Position numbers and translations under genes: made by a program
The notes under the pieces: generated by a model
Told to the model about the DNA's origin: nothing
Seen by the model: only the letters and a program-made list of their open reading frames with translations
Database searches by the model: none
Shown: in pieces, positions 42,742 to 54,857 of the stretch
How positions within the stretch are numbered: position 1 is the first letter of the stretch
Layout: the number at the start of each line of letters is the position of its first letter
Source: Anthostomella pinea
Lineage: Eukaryota > Ascomycota > Sordariomycetes > Xylariales > Xylariaceae
DNA: 64,000 bases
Assembly: GCA_963556695.1 (NCBI GenBank)
Contig: CAUWAG010000020.1
Coordinates: forward strand, 5,518,001 to 5,582,000
Reading direction: 5' to 3'

Positions 42742-43558
42742 TTTGTCTTGCTGGCTCGTTGAAGGCGAATCGGTTGGCAGGAGTCGCTCGCTGTAGGCTT
42801 CGTATTCGCAATGCTGGAGGATGGCCGATCAAATGGAGGGACCAATTCAAAACTTTTGGTGGGTCCGGTACTTTCTGCCGGTCTTTCCTGAGAGCGGTGT
42901 ACATATATGCCCACCGCCTTGACTCCCGGTGTGTTGGTACCACCGGCCCAAGCCCCTGGACGTTGAGAACAGTGCGAATGTCACTGATACTGTGCTCTTG
43001 GCAGCGTTTAGCGCTCCATCAACGTCGCCACAGTGCATGAATCACGGCCCCAGGAGGGGCAGTGTCGTAGCCTATTCGTATCCTATCACCGCTATTGCAA
43101 ACGACGCCGGCAACAAGATGCGACCATTCACACCAAGATCAAGCGTCATGCCCCCGTTCCTGTCCCTGAATCAAACCTGATGTGACATGGCGCACCCTCC
43201 CATGATTCATTGGCGGCGCCAGAGGTCCCCCATAGCCCCGGGACGTTCATGGAGCTGATGCAAGCCAAGACCCAGCAGTCTGGTGCTACCAGTCCTTGTT
43301 TCACCCCTCAACCCCTCCACGCATCTCCAACTCAGCCGTCTTACCTCATACCAAAACATCATCCTTAACAAGTGACTGTCCTTCCTCTTGCCTGAGCCGT
43401 GAATACAACCTATGAACTCGGTCGCACCTGTATTGCTGTATCTTCGGATATCTCTTTTTGCTTTAGACACGTCTGCTCCTCCTCCTTGCCTGCTTTGACA
43501 CACCACGACATCTTCTAACTTGCCCGCGTGAGCCCCACCATCAGCATCCCTAGCCAGC
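42742..43558. other. Divergent promoter region, ESF1 / phospholipase D
   Basis: No gene seen. The long pyrimidine-rich stretch just before 43559 is typical of a fungal 5' leader. Confidence 0.55.
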
Positions 43559-46500
43559 ATGGATTTCTTCCGCAAAGCAGAAAGCGCGCTGAAGGAGGCG
43601 CTCGGAGGAGACGAGGAGGAGCGCCCTCCCCGTAACGATGATGAAGGCGGACGCTATGAGGAGCAAGAGCAGCAGCAGCAGCAGCAGCACTATGACCAGC
43701 CTTCCGGCCCCAAGATCAAACCAGTGAACACCGACCATCGCTTCCAGTCCTTCTCGCCCGAGACGTCTGGCAACGTCAAGTGGTACGTCGATGGAGCTTC
43801 GTACTTTTGGGCCGTCTCTATGGCCCTTGAACGTAGGTGACACGTACCCTGAACATCAGCATCTGAGATGAATACCCCTTTTGCTAACAAAACCCAGAGG
43901 CACGGGAGAGCGTCTATATTCTCGACTGGTGGTTGAGTCCCGAGCTTTACCTCCGACGGCCCCCTTCTCGCAATGAGCAGTATCGCCTGGACAACATGCT
44001 CCGCGCCGCTGCTGAGCGTGGCGTGCAAGTTCGAATCATCGTATATAAGGAGGTCACTCAGGCTTTGACCCGTAAGTCGTCAGCGCGAACGGCACATAAA
44101 CATGGTAATTGTAGCTGACTCAAGTTCTCGACAGTGGACTCTGCGGTAGGCATATGTCTACTCTGCAAGCCTGGCTGCATTCATCTAACCTATTGATATA
44201 GCATACCAAGCATGCCCTCGAGGCTCTACACCCGAACATCCAAGTGTTCAGGCACCCTGACCATGTGCCCACAGACGTTTCGAGACTTGAGCAGGCCTTC
44301 GAAGGCCTGTCGCTAGACAAGCTAAAGTTGGATACCTTCAGTCTTTCCAAGGTATCGGGAGATGCTCTGAAGGAACTGTACGGTTCCTTTGGTGACACGG
44401 TTTTGTACTGGGCCCATCACGAGAAGCTCTGTGTGGTTGATCGCCGTATTGTCTTCATGGGCGGACTCGACATGTGTAAGTCAGAGGAATCATTCGGATT
44501 GGCAACGACTGCTCACAATTAAACAGGTTTTGGACGATATGACACAAACAGTGAGTTACCACTCTATCAGCAACCCCACCTGGAAACAGGTGGAAGCTCA
44601 CTGGACCACAATAGGCCACCCCATTGCAGATGCGCACCCGGGAGACGTGAGCAACATCATTTTCCCCGGTCAGGACTTCAACAACGCTCGAGCATATGAT
44701 TTTGAGGGCGTGGACAACTGGGATCACAACCAATGTAAGTTTGAGCGGGTACCCTGCGGGACGATACATATGCTGACAAAGTCATAGTGGACAGAACCAA
44801 GAGCTCGCGAATGGGCTGGTCTGATATAGCGCTCTCCATGAATGGTCCTATCGTGAGCAGTCTGCTTGAGCACTTCAGCGACCGCTGGTACGTCAAGTTT
44901 TCGCAGGCATTGAATTTCGGCTAACGCTTACCAAGGAACTTCATCTGGGATGACAAGTACACAAATAGGGATGATGGCAAATACCAGAGGATTAGCGCTG
45001 GAGGCTCCACGGAGCCATCAGGAGACGAAGGACGCCGCCACCATTTTGACGACATGCAAGGTCACCTTAACCGCGGCCTCCAACGTTTCATGGGAGATGG
45101 GGGAGATGAAAGAGCTAGAGACGAAGGTGACCGTGGGCAGTATGGTGGATCTGGAGGTCTAAAGATCCAGCTCTGCAGAAGGTATGTCCTCAGACACGGG
45201 TGCTCTCCTCAATCTATATGAGCTAATCAACATTGGCAGTGCCTGCGAATGGTCTTCTGGCCACCCGACGGAACACTCCATCTTCAATGCCTACGTCAAC
45301 GCTATCGAGAGCGCGGAGCACTTTGTTTACATAGAGAACCAAGTAAGTCGAAGACGTTTCTGTCTGGGCTGTCTCAATAGTTGACCTCCGCAGTTCTTCA
45401 TCACAGCAACCTCTGATGAGCAACACCCCGTCAAGAACAAGATCGGCGCAAGCATAGTGTCGCGTATTGTTCGCGCTTACCAAAATGGCGAAGAGTTTCG
45501 TGTAATCGTCCTGATGCCGGCTGTCCCAGCTTTTGCGGGTGACCTCCACTCCGAGGGCGCTCTCGGTACTCGAGCTATTATGGAGTTCCAGTACAACAGT
45601 ATCAGCCGTGGTGGCCACAGCATCATCGAGTCCCTGCAACAGCAAGGCGTGGAAGACTGGCAGCGCTACATTGGTTTCTACAACCTCCGCAACTACGATC
45701 GTATCAACATCTCGTCCACCATGGGCCAAGCCGAGCAGGAGAGTGGTGTGGCGTATGATGATGCTCGACGTCAGTATGAGGACATGGTCGGCGGGGGTGA
45801 AGGTGACGGGGGCGGTTCCAGGGACCAGTACGACCGCTACCAGAACGCGACCTCCAATGTCTCGGACCAAACCTGGGATACGGTCTCCTCATGCTACATG
45901 GAAGGCGGACCTGACCTGCGCAATGTCCCGTGGCAAGGCAGCGAGGAGGCGGAAATGAATGCTTTCGTATCTGAGGAACTTTACATTCACACCAAGGTTC
46001 TCATTGCAGACGACAGACTCGTCATCTGTGGCTCAGCAAACCTGAACGACCGCTCCCAGCTCGGCGACCACGATTCTGAGATCGCGGTCGTTATTGAGGA
46101 TCCAGAGACTGTCGAGAGCAGCATGAACGGACAGCCTTACGCAGCCTCGCGCTTCGCGACCTCGCTGCGACGACAGGTGTTCCGCAAGCACCTTGGCCTC
46201 CTCCCTGACCAGCGCTGGGATCAGCCGACAGCGAACTGGACGCCGATCGACCAAGACCCGCAGGAGTATGACTGGGGCTCTGAGTCTGACCGGCTGGTCG
46301 AGGATCCGCTCAGTGAGCAATTCTGGAGCCTGTGGCAGGACACGGCGCGAGACAATACCAGCATCTTCAGCAAGGTCTTCCATCCCGTTCCCAATGACGC
46401 GGTCCGTGACTGGGACCAGTACGAGGATTTCTTCAGTCGGCACTTTATCATCCCGGGCAAGGAAATGAGCGACGAGGAGAAGGAGGGCAAGGTCGATTAC

Positions 46501-46674
46501 GGGCACGTGGTGCCGGAGGAGTTCCGCGATGGCGGCGTCGCCGAGGTCAAGGACTGGCTGTCGCGTGTCCGCGGCACCCTTGTGGAGATGCCCCTCGATT
46601 TCTTGATTGATGTCAAGGATATCGCCAAGGAGGGGCTCAGCCTCAACGCGTTTACTGACGAGATCTATACCTGA
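43559..46674 (+). CDS. Phospholipase D, fungal PLD1-like without PX/PH
   Basis: It hydrolyses phosphatidylcholine to phosphatidic acid and choline. Ten exons: 43559-43832, 43898-44071, 44135-44145, 44202-44475, 44527-44550, 44615-44734, 44788-44887, 44936-45181, 45240-45342 and 45394-46674; 2607 nt, 868 residues. Exon 3 is only 11 nt and exon 5 only 24 nt; both are required to keep frame and family sequence. HKD motif 1 is HHEKLCVVDRR followed by FMGGLDMC. HKD motif 2 is IHTKVLIADDRLVICGSANL. Between them lies IENQFFITATSD. The N-terminus is Glu/Gln rich with a short poly-Gln. No PX or PH domain precedes the catalytic core, as in many ascomycete PLDs. It is likely peripheral on membranes. Confidence 0.95.
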
Positions 46675-47575
46675 TCTGGAGTTTTTGGAAACCTGGTTGT
46701 AAGCAAGACATATATTGCTGGCTGGCAGGCACACCTGGATTTCACTAGCTGGTTCTTGCGGGATGTAGACATGCCGTAGATCTGGAATAAACCTTCGTGG
46801 ATACAATCAGATCGCCTTTCTGCTGACTTGGGCAGTCGAGAATGCGTATCTTCGGGTTTCCTGGGGGTATTCCAGCAAGGAGCACCTTGCTGGGGTTCCT
46901 CGAATGTGACCACTGCGCTTGCTTATCCACGTGGTTGGCAATATCAGCTTGACCCAGCGAGGATCCGAATGGTTCACTTGCTAGGCATACATTGTGTCAC
47001 TAGGTAGCGATATGCCGGTTGGTATAGGACTGCTATCTTGAAGTGGTGCATACACGGTAACATACAATGACTGATTATATGCTGTAGTTATACAAAGACA
47101 AGTTGCACTTGCTCCATAAGATCCTCAACCCAGTGCTCGGTGTAGCAGCTACGTCCCGTCACCTCCAGGCAGGCAGGCTCACGGTATGTAAAGCCACGAA
47201 TTAATGTCCCGATCTTCAATGAACCTCCTTGGCCCCTGAATCACAAGCACCATCACATCAGCAACCCGGTGGACATAGACTGGATAGGAAAAATGAATCA
47301 AGCTACTATTCCCCCTTTTGTGATTTTGCACGTGTAGACAGTTCTCATACCGCTTTAGCAAGAAAACTTCAGATGAAAAGTGCAAAAACTCCTGGCGAAA
47401 CAATGAAGCAGCATCCTATGTCTTATATGTCTTCCACCCAGCATCGACAACAGCACATGACAATGATGTCGCACCTCTAGCGTAGATGCCTGGTTATATT
47501 ATCAACTAGTATATCGCCCTTAATTTTCAACCCATTGTCTATTCACATTCACATCACATCGCCATCCCATGTCCC
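46675..47575. other. Intergenic region
   Basis: 3' flank of phospholipase D. Small frames only, no domain seen. Confidence 0.5.
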
Positions 47576-47809
47576 ATGAGCACAGACGCCCGACAGGACT
47601 GTCAGCCATTGTCCTATCCCTCACCCACAGTCACACCATACCCACATCACCAACCCCATGAGCACAGACACCCGATAAACTACCAGCCATTGTCCTATGC
47701 CACACCCACAATCACATCCCGCCTAGACCACCAACCCCCGGAGCACAGACGCCCGGTAAAACCATCAACTGTCGCACAATTCCCCACCCGCAGCCACTCC
47801 ATCAGCTGA
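47576..47809 (+). repeat. 81-bp tandem repeat forming an open frame of 27-residue units
   Basis: Three diverged units of ~81 bp. Each codes a (H/P)EHRxPxxYQPLSY-like stretch ending HQP in the plus frame, so the period is exactly 27 codons. The frame is 77 residues (from about 47576), rich in His, Pro and Tyr. There is no signal peptide. It may be a real small repeat gene or a minisatellite that happens to be open. Confidence 0.55.
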
Positions 47810-47871
47810 AGTGCTCCTATATCGCCGAACACGAGCAAAATTCCCCATCGAAGCAAGCACAGACCGTACCA

Positions 47872-47985
47872 GGCCCGTGGTGTAATGGTTAGTAGCGACC
47901 CTGGCAAGAGGAGGGCAATGGGGATATGTACTATAGGACAACGCCGCAACCGAGGGGAGATCGAGGTTCGAATCCTGGCGGGCCT
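47872..47985 (+). tRNA. tRNA-like gene with insertion in the anticodon arm
   Basis: The 5' GGCCCGT and 3' GCGGGCC pair as a full 7-bp acceptor stem, with a T discriminator. An A-box-like GGTGTAATGGTTAG follows the 5' stem, and a B box GAGGTTCGAATCC precedes the 3' stem, as in Gln/Glu-type tRNAs. Between D-arm and T-arm lie ~70 nt instead of ~25, so an intron of about 40-45 nt is possible. The expected U33 is not evident at the best fold, so the anticodon is unclear. Could be a true split tRNA or a decayed copy. Confidence 0.45.
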
Positions 47986-48120
47986 AAACTTTTGGAGTTT
48001 TGGATTTTTGCTCTGGGGCTTTTCGCCTTTATTTTTCACTTGCCCCGTTTCTTGCTAGTAGCTCCCTTGTTCTCTGCCTCCCTTACTTCTTATCACTGCT
48101 TTGCCTTTTCCTTCCCGATA

Positions 48121-48215
48121 TCTCCCCTTTTCGCCTCCCCCTTCTGCCTCCCCCTTCTGCCTCCCCCTTCTGCTCCCCCTTCTGCTCCCCCTTCTGCTCC
48201 CCCTTCTGCCTCCTA
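48121..48215 (+). repeat. Pyrimidine-rich minisatellite
   Basis: Imperfect tandem copies of a cttctgcctccccc / cttctgctccccc unit (12-14 nt), about seven copies. Strong strand asymmetry (C/T rich on plus), a candidate for unusual DNA structure. Confidence 0.75.
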
Positions 48216-49673
48216 CTTTATACTCAACCTTTCATACTCCATTGCCAGTGATCCTGCTGTTGCGCCAAGTCTATGCTGTCAAATCAACAGGCGCACCCCC
48301 ATACTCACGCACACAAACCATCTGTCATGCGTACAGGGCAAGCTGGAAGAGCAAGTCAAGTCTATCAGTAGCTTAAGTAAATAAAGGTCCGAAGGCACGT
48401 CAAAGCTCACATGCCATAGTAAATATAGACCTACCCAGTTACGCTTCCGTTACCAGCCACTATCCTCAGTATACGGACTCTTTCACACTGCTCACATTCA
48501 TATATCTCTCCCCAATGACAACAGTGTCCTCATGGGAGTGGCCCATATCGAGTAGGAACTCCCGGAGCCCGACCCGCTGGTCTCCTCAAAGAACCATATC
48601 ATTCCAGGCTGACCGTGGAGTACGATCCAGCCGCCACCGTCAAGCTCATCCATGATAGCCAGCAAGAGTACCCCCGCCGCCGTTTCAACCCAGGCTCCGA
48701 AGGTCGAAGGAAGATAAAGAGACCAGCGCGGCAATCCCAGCAAAGACATTGAGTAGAACGACTGCGGTGCTGGTTTCAGAATCATGGATGTCGGGGCCTG
48801 CCAGGGAGATGTGGACGAGGAATTGGGCGTGTGGGATCCGGTCGGGCCCATCTTGCAGTTTGCTGCTTTTTTGGATGAGCATCGCTACTTCAAATGTTAG
48901 TCGAGGCGTAGTGCATAATTAATCCAGTAACAATATCTTGAAAACGCTACTACGCGGTCCCCTATACACCATAACAGCGTCTTGTCCCTAGACGCTAGCC
49001 GCGTATAAGATAGGATACTTCTAGCGGACATTATTGAATCTGGTTAATTTACATGGTGGTTGTGGTAAATGTGCTGGTGTTAGATTCCCTGTACAAGTCA
49101 GCCAGCAGCCACACGACTTCTAAGCTGTGGTAACTCAGTACCCAACCTGTCTATCTACTCCACTCCGGCAGGGCCCCTATCTACTCCTGCGGACTTCTCT
49201 ACCTCCGACCTTGAACATGCAGACGTGACACTCCACCATCGTGAAAGTCCAGCAGACCGAGTAAAGTAGCAAGGGGATGTTATTATGATGCGTTTATTCT
49301 GCTCTAGCCGCGGCGGTAGAATACGCGAAGGGTCGCGGTGGTTTGGCATAAACCATCGTCATCCTCTTCCTCGTCACCATCTTCCATCCCGGGTCGCAGC
49401 TCCGTTCTATTCAGCCCAACCCAACATCTGTCCCAATGGTTCCCTCCCGCCGCCGTAGCAGTAGTGCTGATATAAACGTTTCCGTAACCAAGACCGTGTA
49501 ATAGAAACCGACAACGGACATTTTGTACGGTTGGGTGTGTTGATGTGACATGTGCAGGCGTAAAGGAACAGGGGTGTAATATACAGAACTCCCGCTCCGA
49601 TGACAAACACCAGAAGCCGTGGCTTTCCTATGCCAATGCTATTCTTATATCGTCTCCTGAGATCGTAACTTCT
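48216..49673. other. Gene-poor stretch
   Basis: The minus-strand frame at 48498-48851 has a hydrophobic middle, but no domain and no splice model could be supported. Otherwise nothing seen. Confidence 0.4.
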
Positions 49674-51986
49674 TCAATCCTTCTTTCCGTTGGAAATGTT
49701 GCCAAGAAGACCATCCTTGAGCTCCTTGATGGGTAGGTTGTCTTCCAATCTGAAGTGTCCGCCGTTGCGTCGTAGGCGTCCTCGGTACCAAGAAAATACG
49801 CCAAAGGCGATTCCGGCTACACAGCCAAACGTGAGATAGGGATGCTCGGAAAAGGTGACCCGAATGTCAAAGAAGATCTTCTCAAAACTCGAGATCGTGA
49901 GCTTCGGCTTGATGATGGGTGGAGAGGATGTGACCTTTGATATGGTCTCGAGGATGGATACACGCGATGGAACAATGTTGTTGCCGGTGATGGTAGTATC
50001 CCAGTACCGTCGGTTCTGGACATAAATTAGTACACGTCCACCTCAAGCGAGTGTCGAAACTTACATCTTCATCGTTGATAATAACTCGCTCACCATCCTT
50101 GATGTCGATACCGTAGGTGGTGCGGATCCAGCGCTGCCAGAACACGCCATCCACCCAAGCGAAAGCAACTTCTTTGTGGTCAGACATATCCATGTTGATT
50201 CGGATGCTTTTCGCTGCTCGTAGGGCCCGCTGGTCATTTCGATCCTCGGCTTCCTCAAGACGGAGCTGCTTGGCGTCTCGCAGGTTTTGCCTCTCCAGCT
50301 GGAAAAGCTGAATTTGCTTGTCCATCCATTCGTTCGCAGCACTCTTCATTTCACGCTTGGCACTGAGGAACGACTCTTGATCCTCCCTGTTGATAATACC
50401 GAGGACGACGATTTTTCCGTCCATGATTTCACGAGCGTTCGAAGCCGTGAGTTCAGGGACGATGGGCAACCATACAGATTTCATCCACGACAGGACCTGG
50501 TGGGTATCCCGGTTTTCCCTCGGTGTCAGAGGATTGTAGTAGGTAGGCCGTCCCTCACGAGATACAACCAGTCGCGGCCAGGTGGTGATCTTGAATCGTT
50601 CGTAAAGTTCCGGGTCTTGTGTCTTGACCAGTTTCGCGTGTCCAATTAAGCTCAGGGGTAACCTATCGAGAGCCATGAAATCCTCGCTCGTGGTGGCGTG
50701 ATCGTAAAAGTAGACGAAGATAACATCCTCCTTCTCCTCGAGGGCGCTAAAGGAAGCTGCGTCAACATCCTGAACGCCCTGGCAGATATCCAGAGCTCGC
50801 TCGGAATATTGGATGAAATCCCCTAACCCGCGCAGGCCATCGTATTCCACGCGCTCGCCTCCTTTGAAGAATAGAATCGTAGGATAACCTCGAAGATGAA
50901 CATCCTTGCAGAGTCTTGATTCCGCATCGCAATTCACCTCGCCAATGTTGAGTTTGCCCTTCATCTCCTTGGCCAATTGTTGCCAATTCGAGGCCATGGC
51001 TTGGCAATGGTGACACCAAGGAGCGTAGAACTTGATAAACCATGGGTCTTGCGTCATGGTAACTAAACTCTGGAAGCTCTCGGCCGTCAGAGCTACCGAG
51101 ATTCCTTGCTGGTTTGGAGTGACGGTTGGCTTGGCTGGCTCTTGTTTTTCGACGATGTCCACTTTGTAAGGCCAACCAGACTTGGCCTTGGCGGGCGAAG
51201 CATCGACGCCCTCCTTGGCCTTTGCAGGCTTCTCGGCCTCTTCCGCCTTCGCATCTTTCCCAACGAGCTGTTCGGTTTCGGTGGATGCAGCCGGTAAGCT
51301 GGTTGCACCGGGCTCAGGGAGATCGAGTACCGCGGGGCGCGTACCAGGTCTCTCCTTCTCGAGGGCGGCCTCGATCATGTTGGACACGATAGCCATACTC
51401 TTTGCGCCCCCGACATAGTCGACGACTTCGCCATCCTTGAAGAGCGAGGTCTGAGGATACGACTTAATCTTGTGCTTGTTGCAAATGTCGCCGTATGCAA
51501 TGCAGTTTAGCGTGGCGAAGCGGATATCAAAAGCTTTCTCGAAAGAAGTCGTCGGTGTCGCTGATTCAGAGTCGACCGAAGGGCCATTGGATGTGTAGTA
51601 GTATTCGTACAGGGTCTGATACGTCGGAGCGAAATCCATGCAATGAGGGCAAGTGGGACTTGGGTAACGGTTAGCAATTAGGTAGTCAGACATCTCCATA
51701 GCGAGCGACTCTTGCAAAGTCATGGTGCGGAAACGAAGCCTTCTGGTGATGGATAGGCGCCTCGATGCAGCTGGCTGACATACTTGTAATATTTCACCAC
51801 CATGAACTTTGGCGACTTGATCTCTTTATCAAAGTTGGCCTGAGTCAACTCGAGTAACGGTGGCACCCTCTTGCCATTGAAGTAAGTGTTCTCCTGGGCT
51901 GCACTATCTGTCGTGTCTGCGCCCAATGCTTGCGCAGTACCCAGGGCGGCAGCGCTGAAAAACAGCGCGAGAGAGCTGAGCCTCAT
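49674..51986 (-). CDS. ER thioredoxin-domain membrane protein, PDI-related (EPS1-like)
   Basis: Protein disulfide isomerase-like oxidoreductase of the ER membrane, acting in folding or quality control. Exons: 51784-51986, 50065-51658 and 49674-50015; 2139 nt, 712 residues. A signal peptide starts the protein (MRLSSLALFFSAAALGTAQA). The first thioredoxin domain has the CPHC active site, immediately after the first splice; the second has CHHC in FYAPWCHHCQAMA, followed by GEVNCDAESRLC and GYPTILFF. The middle and C-terminal regions lack further CxxC motifs, and DKQIQLFQLERQNLRDAKQL may be a coiled coil. One TM segment (YLTFGCVAGIAFGVFSWY) lies near the C-terminus. The tail ends KKD, not a perfect dilysine signal. 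Without the introns two overlapping frames would be mis-called as separate proteins. Confidence 0.92.
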
Positions 51987-53128
51987 GGCCGCGGTATCGC
52001 GAGTAATCGCAGAGAAGTAACGAGCGTGTTGGCGACTATGTCGGTGGCGATGGGGACGAAGGGATCAGCCAGGATAGCGATATGGGAGAGGCGGCTTGGG
52101 TGGATCGGTAGAGGGCGACGGCGATCTGGCGCGGTTTCGTGGGGAGTTGAGAAAGGGGCAAGGGCGAGGCGAAGGTGTCGCGTCACCGGCTGCAGCGCAT
52201 CGGGGGTAGTCGAAAGCAGAAAGCAAAATGGAATGAATGCAGAACTACTACCTAGAAGGTCTGCAGGATTAAATGTGTGCCACCCTCTAGCAGCGATGAA
52301 TAGAAAGCAGCGACAGAGCTCTCGAATGGGCCTTCGATGAGGTTGTCGTCGGTGTCGCCGTAGGTTGGATATGGTAGGAGGATACGAGGATTGAATGGGC
52401 GGAATGAAATTTGTCTTTTTCCAATGCCAGAGTCCAGAGAGTCAGATGCAGGGCCAAAGGACAGTGCACCCAGTCAGTCAAGGGCCAAGGCTGGCACCGT
52501 CTCTGCAGGTGGTCCTACGGGCGCGTGCACAGTGCAGGCGCATTTAGCCAATCAGATCAGCCCAGCGAAGCCAGCTTTAGGGGGGAGGACTCCACAATCA
52601 GCTGCGAGGAACCGGGGGCTGGTCAGCGCCTCTGGCACTAGCGACCGCTGGGGCTGATCAGTGATAAACACAGTAATGTTCCAGACTGGGTTGGCTGGTT
52701 GGCTCTGGCTGTGGCGCTGTGGCTGACGAGCATCGTCCAACATGCACATGTAGTTGGCAGTCGGGTCCAGTCCGAACTGCCCAGGTGCACCGTCAAGACT
52801 TTTATGACAACAGTCGAATGTCTTCAAAACGCCGACACTCATACACGTGGAGGAGCACGACAGCTAGGCAACAGCTTGGCCCATATGGTTAGCTTCAAAG
52901 GTTGTCGACTTCGTATCACCTGTTGGCGCGCTCGACAAGCCTCCAGATCAGCAGCCAGCCCGTTTGTCGATCGACCATCTGCGGAGTGTATCTGGAGACC
53001 TAACTGCTCACTGCTCGGCACGTTGCATACTGTGCGACCCGCCCCATAGGATCCGCACTGGCAGCACCTGCTCCGCCGCACTCCGGTATTTCCAGGCCGT
53101 CTCCGTCCAAGTCCGATCCCGTAAGGTG
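51987..53128. other. Divergent promoter region, PDI-like / TDP1
   Basis: About 1.1 kb between the two start codons. No gene seen. Confidence 0.55.
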
Positions 53129-54857
53129 ATGGAACCTCCAGCAAAACGCCGGCGCCTGAGTGACGGAGATGCAGGTCGTGATCGCAAGGCATCATCATCT
53201 AGTCGAGCCCCAGCTTCTCTGTCTCACCCAATCAGTCCTCCCCGAAAGAAGACTGTCGAAAAGACTGTCAAAGAACGTCGACTTCTCCCTTCTCCGTTCC
53301 GGCTTACCACAATCACGGACCTTCCTCCAGAGTCCAACGTCGGAGCCGTGTCACTCAAAGACTTACTCGGAGACCCTCTTATCGCCGAGTGCTGGGAGTT
53401 CAACTACCTACACGATGTGGACTTCTTGATAAGTCACTTCGACGAAGATACCAGATCGCTCGTCAAGGTCCACGTTGTCCATGGCTTTTGGAAGAGGGAA
53501 GACCCCAACATGCTAGCTCTAGAGGAGCAAGCCGGCCAACGCAAGAATGTCACTCTACACACGGCGTTCATGCCGGAGATGTTCGGCACACATCACTCCA
53601 AGATGATGATTCTACTCAGACACGATGATACGGCCCAGATTATCATCCACACAGCCAATATGATCTCCAAGGACTGGACCAACATGACGAACGGGGTGTG
53701 GCAGTCTCCACGACTTCCGCAACTCAAAGCCGCACAGGGGTCTCCGGAGATAGACACAACGAGAGTAGGGAGCGGGCATCGGTTCAAAATCGACCTGCTG
53801 AATTACCTCCAAGCCTACAACACACGGCGCGACGTTTGCAAGTCGCTGGTGGTACGTATATAAACATCCCGTCACAAGACCCTGATCCTTAGTTTTGAGA
53901 ACAAGCTTTGTGGTTCCCTTTCCTTCTTCATCTAGAATTCAGCCAAACAGGTTTAGAGACAAGATATTAACGTACACGCAGGAGAATCTTGCGAAATACG
54001 ACTTCTGTGCCGTCCGCGGCGCACTGGTGGCTAGTGTACCTGGCAAACACGATGTGGACCAGGACCTGGAGAAGACACGCTGGGGGTGGCAGGGTCTGAA
54101 GCAAGCAGTGAAATCAGTCCCAGTCCAGGATGGCAAGTCCGAGATTGTTGTGCAAATCTCCTCTATAGCGACTCTGGGCGGCACCGACGCTTGGCTGCAA
54201 CGCACGCTCTTCGATGCCTTATCAGCATCATCCTCATCCAAGTCCAAGCCCACAAAACCAAGCTTCAAGATTGTGTTCCCCACCCCAGACGAGATACGGC
54301 GGTCCCTGGACGGGTACGCGTCCGGCGGCTCGATACACACGAAGATCCAGTCGGCGGCCCAGGCCAAGCAGCTGCAGTACATGCGGCCTATATTCCACCA
54401 CTGGGCGAACGACTGCGAGAAGGGCATTGCCCCAGAAGGAGCAGAACCCAAAGACGCAGGCCGCCAGCGCGGCGCGCCGCACATCAAGACCTACATCCGC
54501 TACGGCGAAAATTCGACGATCGACTGGGCGCTGCTCACATCCGCCAACATCTCCAAGCAGGCCTGGGGCGAGGCGACCAACAAGGCCGGCGAGGTGCGCA
54601 TCGCCTCGTGGGAGATCGGCGTCCTGGTCTGGCCGGAGCTGTTAACGGACGACCCGAGGGCGCGGATGGTCGGCACGTTCAAGACGGACATACCCGTCAA
54701 GGACGACTTCGACGGCGAGAGCGAGACGCCCCTGGTCGGTCTGCGCATCCCGTACAGTCTGCCCTTGCAGCGGTATGGAAATGCCGAGGTCCCGTGGGTG
54801 GCTACGGCGAGCTACACTGAGCCGGATTGGAAGGGCGGCGTTTGGGGAGGGTGGTAG
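53129..54857 (+). CDS. TDP1: Tyrosyl-DNA phosphodiesterase 1
   Basis: Repairs covalent topoisomerase I-DNA adducts by cleaving the phosphotyrosyl bond. Exons: 53129-53851 and 53943-54857; intron GTACGT...TTCAG; 545 residues. A basic nuclear-type N-terminus (PPAKRRRLSDGD) precedes the catalytic core. First HKN motif: HHSK followed by Asn in IIHTANMI, at about residues 153-175. Second: PHIKTYIR with Asn in LLTSANISKQAWGE, at about residues 420-445. HKN triplets instead of HKD are diagnostic of TDP1 within the phospholipase D superfamily. The splice chosen gives SLV then PNRFRDKIL. Other acceptors nearby run into a TAG. It is divergent from the PDI-like gene. Confidence 0.93.

Noticed and set aside
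54086..54820. A 244-codon frame over TDP1
   Set aside because: Shadow of the second TDP1 exon, which carries the catalytic HKN motif.
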